From Candidatus Bipolaricaulota bacterium (lineage in GTDB: Bacteria; Bipolaricaulota; Bipolaricaulia; UBA7950; UBA9294), in the NCBI GenBank assembly GCA_021159105.1, contig JAGGSM010000206.1:1-11320 (forward strand): a stretch of 11,320 nucleotides of DNA, in the 5' to 3' direction. The translations under genes were made by a program, and so were the position numbers. Positions within the stretch are counted from its first letter, which is position 1; every line of letters begins with the position of its first letter. The notes beneath the pieces were generated by a model. That model was not told the origin of the DNA. It saw only the letters and a list, made by a program, of their open reading frames with translations, and ran no database searches. This document shows positions 1 through 5,305 of this stretch, in pieces.

Positions 1-356
1 GCAAGCACTTCGGCGATTGCCCGCAGTTTCGCGTGTATGAGCTCTATGAGGACGGTGAGTGTCGCCTCATCAAGACACAGAGCAATACATCGCCCGAAGA
101 ACAGGGCCATGCTGACCCGAAGAAATTGAAGAGCGTTACCGGCCTCATCTCCGGGTGCGAAGCAGTGGTCAGCGGCCTCATCAGCCCGAACTTCATGCGA
201 ATGCGCGATACAAAGCCAATTCAGCCTGTGGTCACCAAGAAAGAGACGGTCGCTGAAACACTGGCGGCTCTGGCGGAGTCGTTCGAGGATCTATTCGGGC
301 TGGTGAGCGCTCGCCGGCAAGGAGAGCGTCCCAAGGTGATACTGGAGATCGAGTAA
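1..356 (+). CDS. NifX/NifB-type iron-molybdenum cofactor cluster-binding protein, 3' part
   Basis: The reading frame is open from base 3, so the gene begins outside the window; the internal GTG at 33 is unlikely to be the true start. About 117 residues are visible. They begin K-HFGD-CPQF, the His-Phe-Gly signature of the dinitrogenase iron-molybdenum cofactor (NifX/NafY/NifB C-terminal) fold. A segment ending in SGCEAVVSGLISPNF then corresponds to the glycine-rich strand-loop of that fold, followed by IQPVV near its usual end. A further 35-40 residues form a helical C-terminal extension. Proteins of this fold bind Fe-S or Fe-Mo clusters in the cytoplasm, and many small ones occur in organisms that do not fix nitrogen. 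No nif genes are visible here, so a general metal-cluster role is more likely than nitrogenase maturation. It could also be the C-terminal domain of a larger fusion. The family call is moderate; the partner cluster is unknown. Confidence 0.6.
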   Translation, partial: KHFGDCPQFRVYELYEDGECRLIKTQSNTSPEEQGHADPKKLKSVTGLISGCEAVVSGLISPNFMRMRDTKPIQPVVTKKETVAETLAALAESFEDLFGLVSARRQGERPKVILEIE

Positions 357-360
357 GAAA

Positions 361-399
361 CGGGCTGCGACACACATGTCGCAGCCCGCGTTTTCTTCT
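361..399. terminator. Bidirectional intrinsic terminator between convergent genes
   Basis: A perfect 12-bp stem (361-372 with 377-388) closes a CACA tetraloop. On the plus strand it is followed by CG and then a T-rich run (391-401), starting 4 bases after the stop codon of the NifX-like gene. On the minus strand the stem is followed by TTTCTTAC, so it can also end transcription of the TatT-like gene, whose stop codon is at 413-415. Confidence 0.85.
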
Positions 400-412
400 T
401 TAAGTAGCTTGT

Positions 413-1336
413 CTACAAATGCTTCTGGACCTCAGCCAGCAGCTCCTGTGCGTGTTCATGCGAGTACGCATTCATGAACGGGAACTTGTCCCCTATTGGG
501 TCGTCGATGATGCTCTGCAGGATGCGCGCTGCGTCCTCCCACTGCTTCTTCGGCATCAGGTAGAACTCCACGAAGAAGGAGCGGTTCTCGAAGTACTCGT
601 CCGCGTTCGGGACCTTTTCCTCGTCTAAGCAGTAGTCAGGCTCGTCGACCACGTGACAGAAGAAAGAGAGAGCTTTGCCTAAGTCTTTCCCGAACATGGA
701 TGGAAGGCCAGAGTAGTACGCGCCATATGATCGATAGATTCCACCAGTCAAGTAGCTCGTATCGAGCTCAAGTAGCCGGTCCATGATCGCTCCGGTTCGC
801 TTAGTTACCCCGGCGAATACCGCTTTCAGGACGTCCTTTTGTGCCACTCGTAGCCAATTGGAATTCGTCCAATAGAGGGCAGCAACGTCGGTCTCGGCGG
901 CGACGGCGCTGTCAAAGCGACTCTTTTCCAGCTCTGCAAAGCCCGGGTTCATGCGCAGGCTCTTGAGACCCCAGTTCTTCCCCTTCAGGTAGATATCCTT
1001 ATTCTCGGATGGATCGACGAAGACGTTCCCCAACGTGTAATACGCCTGAGAGAGCTTGTTGACGATGCCCTTGAGGGACATGTCTATGGCAAACGCCCCC
1101 ACCTTGTCCTCATTGGTTTCATCGAGGTCAGCGGGAACTGCGAGCGCCGCCTTGAACGCATCTATGATCCCCAGGAGCTGTGCATGCCCAGTATCGGAAT
1201 ACTCGATGGCGAAGCTGTCGTTCTGGTAGTAGGACAGCGCCGTCTCCAGATCCATGGATACCGGCTCTACCTGCGCGATTGCCACAACGCTGGCGAGCAG
1301 GAACAGAGTAAGGCCAACAACTAACAACTTTTTCAC
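413..1336 (-). CDS. TatT-like (TRAP transporter T-component type) exported helical-repeat protein
   Basis: 307 residues from a GTG start at 1336, chosen because AAGGAGGG lies 4-5 bases upstream; the longer frame from 1390 has no well-placed ribosome site. The N-terminus is a signal peptide: MKK, then a hydrophobic stretch to about residue 20, with an A-I-A cleavage motif near 21. The mature part is all helical. It has a central segment with YYTLGNVF, ALYWTNSNWLRVA near the middle and LDTSYLTGGIYRSYGAYYSGLP, then KALSFF, the pattern of the TatT/TP0956 family of TPR-like periplasmic proteins associated with TRAP transporters. No DctP, DctQ or DctM gene is in the window, so the transport link is inherited from the family only. 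A cysteine lipobox is absent, so it is probably free in the periplasm or held by the uncut leader. Family assignment is moderate. Confidence 0.6.
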   Translation of the reverse strand: MKKLLVVGLTLFLLASVVAIAQVEPVSMDLETALSYYQNDSFAIEYSDTGHAQLLGIIDAFKAALAVPADLDETNEDKVGAFAIDMSLKGIVNKLSQAYYTLGNVFVDPSENKDIYLKGKNWGLKSLRMNPGFAELEKSRFDSAVAAETDVAALYWTNSNWLRVAQKDVLKAVFAGVTKRTGAIMDRLLELDTSYLTGGIYRSYGAYYSGLPSMFGKDLGKALSFFCHVVDEPDYCLDEEKVPNADEYFENRSFFVEFYLMPKKQWEDAARILQSIIDDPIGDKFPFMNAYSHEHAQELLAEVQKHL

Positions 1337-1410
1337 ATTACCCTCCTTTGAAAACGTAGGCCAAAATAGCCGTTCGATTGAGTGCCACATCCCCTCTGCA
1401 GCACATACAG

Positions 1411-1439
1411 ACTTTACCGATGCTTGTGTGTTCGATCAA
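1411..1439 (-). promoter_or_regulatory. Promoter of the TatT-like gene
   Basis: On the minus strand TTGATC (1439-1434) is separated by exactly 17 bp from TAAAGT (1416-1411). The predicted start near 1404 gives an untranslated leader of about 68 bases before the GTG at 1336. Confidence 0.5.
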
Positions 1440-1553
1440 GAACTCGCATTAGTGGCTGCTGCGGGATGTTGTTCTGTTTGTGACTTGTGGCCTTTCAAGT
1501 TGTCGTTCTCCGGAGATTGCTTTATCCTATCCATCAGCATGAACAGCTCGAGT

Positions 1554-1581
1554 TTGCGTTCGGCGTCAAGCGTGGTATATT
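1554..1581 (+). promoter_or_regulatory. Promoter of the ferredoxin gene
   Basis: TTGCGT (1554-1559), a 16-bp spacer and TATATT (1576-1581) precede the ferredoxin start by a short leader of about 30 bases. Confidence 0.45.
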
Positions 1582-1617
1582 TCCACGGTTGAATACTCAA
1601 TAGATAAGGAGGATGAC

Positions 1618-1800
1618 ATGGCTAATCCAGCAGTGGATAAAGACCTGTGCATCGGCTGTGCTCTGTGCACCCAAGTCTGCCCCGATGTGTTCGAGATGGG
1701 AGCAGATGGCATAGCTCAGGTGAAGGCGGGAGCTGACACCAACGCCGCTTGCATTCAGGAAGCGGTCGACCAGTGCCCTGTGGGTGCGATCAGCGCCTAA
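1618..1800 (+). CDS. Single-cluster [4Fe-4S] ferredoxin
   Basis: 60 residues, the usual length of monocluster ferredoxins of the Thermotoga/Desulfovibrio type, which act as small cytoplasmic one-electron carriers. AAGGAGGATGAC stands directly before the ATG, a strong ribosome site. Cysteines 11, 14 and 17 form CxxCxxC, and C53 followed by proline is the distant fourth ligand. C21 and C45 occupy the places where two-cluster ferredoxins hold the second cluster, and in monocluster relatives these can form a disulfide. PDVFEMG after the first motif and the CPVGAIS ending are typical. The gene stands alone between its own promoter and terminator, so its redox partners cannot be read from context. 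The iron-sulfur flavoprotein at 7689 is one possible partner, but only by inference. Confidence 0.93.
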   Translation: MANPAVDKDLCIGCALCTQVCPDVFEMGADGIAQVKAGADTNAACIQEAVDQCPVGAISA

Positions 1801-1848
1801 GCGATGGTGCCAGCTGGCTCAGTTGGCAGAGGTTACGTACTATTGAAG

Positions 1849-1888
1849 TGGCGTCACAGGCTGTCTGTGGCGCCATTCTCTCTTCCCT
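1849..1888 (+). terminator. Intrinsic terminator after ferredoxin
   Basis: An 11-bp stem with one T-G wobble (1849-1859 with 1865-1875) and a 5-base loop is followed by TTCTCTCTTCCCT. The pyrimidine tail is imperfect but in the right place, about 50 bases after the stop codon. Confidence 0.65.
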
Positions 1889-1890
1889 CA

Positions 1891-2152
1891 CCTGTAGGGA
1901 TTGGAGACCTTCCTGTGGAGCTTTGGAAACGCTTCGCGTGGCCACGAGTGCTGCGGTGAAATAAAACCCATGCATCCGGATCTCCGAGTCGCACATTTGC
2001 TGTCACTATGACGGTGATCGACGAACAAGGCCTCTCCCATTCGACAGGCCACAACGTGATAGTGGCGAACCAGCGACTTGAGGCGCTCTGTCAGGGTTTA
2101 CTGAAGCGAGCAGTGGCAAGACATCCTCAGTTTTCGATGGCTCCTCGTCACC
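1891..2152. other. Gene-free interval between ferredoxin terminator and LRR gene end
   Basis: Only shadow frames cross this stretch and none has a ribosome site. I see no clear intrinsic terminator for the LRR gene, which ends at 2153, and no repeats. Confidence 0.5.
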
Positions 2153-3256
2153 TTATCTCTTGTACTCGACTACCGATCCGCGTGCTGTCAGAGTGTCAAT
2201 GGCGGTCATTGCGCTCGAATGCATGGTAAGATCGAGCGGGTTTCCTACAAGCGTTATCTTATCGCCATCACCCAGTCCTTCGTTGCTGATGAGGGGCGAG
2301 AGATCTTCGATTTGGTTGTTTCCCAGCCCGAGGAGCCTCAGTTGGACGAGCCCGGATAGGGCAGCGATGTCCGAGATATGGTTTCCGTCTAGCCACAGCT
2401 GCTCGAGATCGACAAGATCAGCTATTGGGGTGATGTCACTGATCTTGTTTCCCCACAGGCTGAGGCGCTGCAATCGCGTGAGGTGCACTAGCGGGTGTAG
2501 GTCCTCGATCTCGTTGTCCCCCAAGCCGAGGCCCTGCAGGCGCGTAAGGCCGGACAGGGGAGCCAGATCTTGTATCTTGTTCCCGCCGAGGCTCAGCTTG
2601 AGGAGACCTGAGAGGCCCTGCAACGCCGTCAGATCGCTGATGCCGGTGTTGGGGAGACCCAGCCAGTACAGGTGCACAAGGTTGGCGAGAGGGGCGATGT
2701 CAGCGAGAGGATTTCCGCCGAGCCCCAGGGTGATAAGATTGGGCATGTTCCTCAGCGCAGAAATGTCACTGACGCGACAATCCCACAGCCCCAGCCAGCG
2801 CAGGTGTGTCAGATCAGCAAGGGGTGCTATGTCAAGAACGCTGTTGAAGTCGAGATCAAGCTTGGTGAGGTTCACCAGACCGGATAATGGCTCCACATCG
2901 GTGATTTCATTGCTCTGCAACAGGAGGACTTCTATCTCATGGTCCCTTGACAGTGGGGATAAATCGCTGATGTGGTTGTCGGAGAGATCCACATATTGAA
3001 GGGCGGTGCATTCCTGAAGGCCAGTCAGGTCACTTATCCCCTTTCCTGAGGCAAATAGGGAGGTGAGCGACTGAAGATCGGCTGATGTAATCTCGCCCAT
3101 CGGCCTGTCCAGTGCCGTGCGGATCGCTTCCTCAAGGTGGGAATCGGGGAACGTGATCCCGGCTGCGCAGGAGAGAAGAGGCACTAGCAGCGCGGAGAGC
3201 ATGGCGATCGTCACCAGCAGCAGTCTTCGCCTTTCTGTTTGTCTTAGATTGACCAC
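2153..3256 (-). CDS. Internalin-like leucine-rich-repeat lipoprotein
   Basis: 367 residues from a GTG at 3256. AAGGAGG sits 5 bases upstream of it, whereas the longer starts at 3274 and 3310 lack one. Residues 1-30 form a lipoprotein signal: ERRR, a hydrophobic core, then the lipobox LLSC with the lipidated cysteine at 30. A cap region (about 33-73, beginning ITFPDSHLEEAI) precedes eleven consecutive repeats of exactly 22 residues (about 74-315) with pattern I-x-D-L/I-x-x-L-x-x-L-x-x-L-x-x-L-x-L-x-x-N, followed by a twelfth partial repeat. The ending NPLDL...ARGSVVEY matches the C-cap common in environmental bacterial LRR lipoproteins. Such proteins form a curved binding surface outside the cytoplasmic membrane; the ligand is unknown. 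It is transcribed away from the MEMO gene. The fold is certain, the function is not. Confidence 0.88.
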   Translation of the reverse strand: MVNLRQTERRRLLLVTIAMLSALLVPLLSCAAGITFPDSHLEEAIRTALDRPMGEITSADLQSLTSLFASGKGISDLTGLQECTALQYVDLSDNHISDLSPLSRDHEIEVLLLQSNEITDVEPLSGLVNLTKLDLDFNSVLDIAPLADLTHLRWLGLWDCRVSDISALRNMPNLITLGLGGNPLADIAPLANLVHLYWLGLPNTGISDLTALQGLSGLLKLSLGGNKIQDLAPLSGLTRLQGLGLGDNEIEDLHPLVHLTRLQRLSLWGNKISDITPIADLVDLEQLWLDGNHISDIAALSGLVQLRLLGLGNNQIEDLSPLISNEGLGDGDKITLVGNPLDLTMHSSAMTAIDTLTARGSVVEYKR

Positions 3257-3281
3257 TCGATCCTCCTTATCCATCACGATG

Positions 3282-3310
3282 AGTTTATGCAATAGGTCGT
3301 TCCTTGTCAC
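3282..3310 (-). promoter_or_regulatory. Promoter of the LRR lipoprotein gene
   Basis: On the minus strand GTGACA (3310-3305), a 17-bp spacer and TAAACT (3287-3282) place the start near 3275. The -35 box lies only about 12 bp from the -10 box of the opposing MEMO gene, so the two promoters overlap. Confidence 0.45.
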
Positions 3311-3318
3311 GGCGAAAG

Positions 3319-3331
3319 CTGTATAATACAG
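3319..3331. promoter_or_regulatory. -10 box of the MEMO gene inside a 13-bp palindrome
   Basis: CTGTAT-A-ATACAG is a perfect 6-bp dyad around one base and contains a consensus TATAAT (3322-3327). Counting 7 bases on gives a transcription start at or within a base of the ATG at 3334. There is no convincing -35 box at 16-18 bp. The dyad may be an operator for a dimeric regulator; that part is inference. Confidence 0.5.
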
Positions 3332-3333
3332 TC

Positions 3334-4323
3334 ATGGACTGGAAGAGGTATTACCGCGATGAGATGCTCGATGAAGAGACAAGGGATTATCTTGAAGCGC
3401 TCTTCGCTGGCCTGAATGGGGATGAAGAGATTGATTCTCTCATCGATCGCGGAGCGATCCTCTCTTTCCCTCACACCGCTGCGCACTACATCGGCCCGCT
3501 GCAAGCGCGAGTGGTCTCAGGGCTCTACCGTAACGGCATCGAGCGAGTTGTTGCCCTGGGTGTCCTTCATACCTCTACCCTTGCAGCGCCGTACGCTGAA
3601 TTGTATCGCACAGCGCTCGATGAGGAGCGCTCATCCGATGAACGCTTGCATGCGTACTCTGTTCTACGCGGAGGGTTTTCTCCGAACTGTGATGCGATCG
3701 ATACCGCGTTTGGCAAGATGCCCTGCCAATGCGTAGCAGGACAGAAAGGCGTGCGAACGGACAAGGCGGGCCTGTTGGTAAACGAGTTTTCTCTCGACTC
3801 TTTCTTCTCCCTGATGGCTCTCTACGCGCGCATGCACGGTGTTTCGCCGATCTCGGTCTCCCCGATTTACATTGGGATGACTCGGGATCCGCTGACTGGG
3901 TCGTTCGACGTCGCCAGTGACATCGCCAGCCTTCTGCGCGGGTTCCGCGATGAGAGGACGGCGATTGTGACCACCGGAGATATCGTACACTACGGGACGG
4001 CATACACGCCGGCGGAGAAGATGCTCGATTTGCTGGATGATCAGCTTGAACCGCACTTTCGTGCGGAATCGCAGCGGATCATCTCTTTGGCGATGGAGAA
4101 ACAGGACCTTGCTGGAGCCTTCCTTGACTCCAACGAGATCCTGCGAAGCGATCAGCGCTACATACTTCCTGTTATCTGCCAGTACCTCGGGAACAAAGGA
4201 CAGTTCAGGATACTGTCGTTCTCCCTCTCCGATTACTCCTTGATACTTAGCACTCCTCGACCCTGCGTTGTCGCCTCGGCGCTTGTGGCCTACATTCCTG
4301 CGGACTCTTCGTCTAGCGAATGA
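3334..4323 (+). CDS. amrB: MEMO-family protein (AmmeMemoRadiSam system protein B)
   Basis: 329 residues from the ATG at 3334. The frame extends to a TTG at 3304, but that lies inside the promoter. No ribosome site precedes the ATG, which coincides with the predicted transcription start, so the message is probably leaderless. MEMO proteins share a fold with class III extradiol dioxygenases and bind a metal; their reaction is unresolved. Likely ligands are H51 (or H47) in FPHTAAHYIGP, H79 in LGVLH, H219 in TTGDIVHYG and C282 in PVICQYL, in the same order as in human MEMO1. It is a divergent member. The usual EHS motif reads EFS (about 151-153), and an insertion near 85-150 carries C131-Q-C133. 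The 3' end overlaps the opposing gene by 11 bp. AMMECR1 is encoded 6 kb away, but no radical SAM partner is in the window. Confidence 0.8.
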   Translation: MDWKRYYRDEMLDEETRDYLEALFAGLNGDEEIDSLIDRGAILSFPHTAAHYIGPLQARVVSGLYRNGIERVVALGVLHTSTLAAPYAELYRTALDEERSSDERLHAYSVLRGGFSPNCDAIDTAFGKMPCQCVAGQKGVRTDKAGLLVNEFSLDSFFSLMALYARMHGVSPISVSPIYIGMTRDPLTGSFDVASDIASLLRGFRDERTAIVTTGDIVHYGTAYTPAEKMLDLLDDQLEPHFRAESQRIISLAMEKQDLAGAFLDSNEILRSDQRYILPVICQYLGNKGQFRILSFSLSDYSLILSTPRPCVVASALVAYIPADSSSSE

Positions 4324-4918
4324 TGAACTGGAACGTGTAGTACTTGATTTGCTGCGGTGAGCAGTCACCGCCGACCTGCAGGGCGAGCACAAACTGGAAC
4401 GGCCCTTGACTGAGCACATCGGTCGTTAGGGCGAGTCCTCCATCCACCTGTGTGATCTCGGAGACTGGGACAATCGTGTCGAACAGGTCGCCCCCTGGAG
4501 CGATGGATATCAAGCGGTCTGCAAGGGAATCTGCGATGGCTCCATCAGGTCCCCTGTTCACTATATTGACCGTGTTTCCAGAGGGGAGCTGGAGGGAGCA
4601 ACGGTCCCAGAGAACTGTGATTACCTCTCCGGATGCATTGTGCAGCCAGAAAGGGAGGTCGCTCTCGATTCCGTTGTCCGTGAGCGGTGTCTTGAAAGAC
4701 ATGCGGATCAGGTCATCCTGATACACCGCCTTCTCCGAGTAGACCGGCCCGAGCATCTCCAGTGAGAGCTGTGGAGCTGCCTGTACGGCTGGTGTCTGGT
4801 CAACTACCTGTGCGGGTTCAGGCGCTGGTGCCTGTTGCTGGTTGATGAACAGCCCTCCGACGAGCAGTACCCCAAATATCGCCGCTATTATCGCCAGTTT
4901 TCCGATGTCAGGATTCAC
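4313..4918 (-). CDS. Membrane-anchored extracytoplasmic protein of unknown function
   Basis: 201 residues from a GTG at 4918. A GTG two codons upstream (4924) is also possible, but the AAGGGGTG ribosome site is about 7 bases from the 4918 codon and too close to the other. One hydrophobic segment (about residues 7-26) acts as an uncleaved signal anchor. A Pro/Ala/Gln-rich linker (about 27-50) leads to a domain of about 150 residues with beta-type alternation. Around residue 90-110 the pattern FWLHNASGEVITVLWDRCSL resembles beta-sandwich domains with an N-x(4-6)-I-x-V-x-W-D strand signature found in many bacterial exported proteins. Two cysteines (107, 186) could form a disulfide. I do not recognise a named family. 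It converges on and overlaps the MEMO gene; no functional link follows from that. Confidence 0.7.
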   Translation of the reverse strand: MNPDIGKLAIIAAIFGVLLVGGLFINQQQAPAPEPAQVVDQTPAVQAAPQLSLEMLGPVYSEKAVYQDDLIRMSFKTPLTDNGIESDLPFWLHNASGEVITVLWDRCSLQLPSGNTVNIVNRGPDGAIADSLADRLISIAPGGDLFDTIVPVSEITQVDGGLALTTDVLSQGPFQFVLALQVGGDCSPQQIKYYTFQFIIR

Positions 4919-4963
4919 GATCACTCACCCCTTTTGTGGACTTTCGTCTGCTAGATTCGATCC

Positions 4964-4969
4964 ATTGTA
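4964..4969 (-). promoter_or_regulatory. Possible -10 box of the membrane-anchored gene
   Basis: TACAAT on the minus strand lies about 45 bases upstream of the GTG start. No good -35 box is visible at 16-18 bp, so this is a weak call. Confidence 0.3.
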
Positions 4970-5024
4970 ACTACGCGCGCTTCACCCTTGTGCCACCCGT
5001 GACCAATCAAGAAAGGAAACCTGT

Positions 5025-5205
5025 CACCAGGCAGGCGAATTCCAATGAACTGCCCCGACGCGAGCAGAGGGTGCATCAGTAGGCTTTGTGAGAAGCATGC
5101 CGCAGGGCATGCGCGCGGAATCAACCCCTGCAGGGGATTGGCCGGTGAGAGATCAGTAGCAGGATGCGGGTTGGAGAGGCTGGGGGCCTCATGTGCCTCC
5201 CCCGC
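5025..5205. other. Hairpin-rich gene-free region upstream of the S9 peptidase
   Basis: The interval 4925-5305 has no supported gene. Within it are a 7-bp stem with GCAG tetraloop (5095-5101/5106-5112), the 12-bp palindrome CCCCTGCAGGGG (5125-5136) and an extended stem of GCGGG, GG and AGGC pairing with GCCT, CC and CCCGC (5166-5180/5195-5205, two 2-base bulges). It could be a structured leader or small RNA. I do not recognise a known riboswitch or RNA family. Confidence 0.35.
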
Positions 5206-5243
5206 GTGATGTCAGCCAACTGTGAGCGACGTGGCGCTGGTCG

Positions 5244-5249
5244 TACAAT
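5244..5249 (+). promoter_or_regulatory. Possible -10 box of the S9 peptidase gene
   Basis: TACAAT lies 56 bases upstream of the ATG. The matching -35 position has no good hexamer. If this promoter is used, the hairpin-rich region at 5025-5205 is not part of the leader. Confidence 0.3.
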
Positions 5250-5305
5250 GAAGTCCCGCACTCGATGGACGAGGGCGGCAATCGGATAGGGCAATTGGAG
5301 GTGGC

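Noticed and set aside
1808..1835. A stretch resembling a tRNA D-arm (GGCTCAGTTGGCAGAGG)
   Set aside because: There is no matching acceptor stem, anticodon arm or TTCGA T-arm around it, so it is not a tRNA or a clear tRNA remnant.
2008..2229. A 73-residue plus-strand open frame between ferredoxin and the LRR gene
   Set aside because: It has no ribosome site, overlaps the LRR 3' end and shows no recognisable motif.
2160..2999. A 279-residue plus-strand open frame opposite the LRR gene
   Set aside because: It is a shadow of the leucine-rich repeat codons on the other strand, low in complexity (Arg/Ser-rich), and has no ribosome site.
3319..3331. An SOS/LexA box
   Set aside because: The sequence is CTGT-N5-ACAG, whereas the E. 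coli LexA box is CTGT-N8-ACAG. The MEMO gene is not a known SOS gene.
5046..5210. A 54-codon frame with six cysteines in the gap before the S9 peptidase
   Set aside because: There is no ribosome site and the cysteines follow from GC-rich hairpin sequence. It is more likely chance.
5110..5235. Words recalling a cobalamin riboswitch (CCGGTGAGA, CCCCCGC, ACTGTGA-like)
   Set aside because: Order and spacing do not match the conserved core, the B12 box is absent, and the downstream gene is a peptidase.
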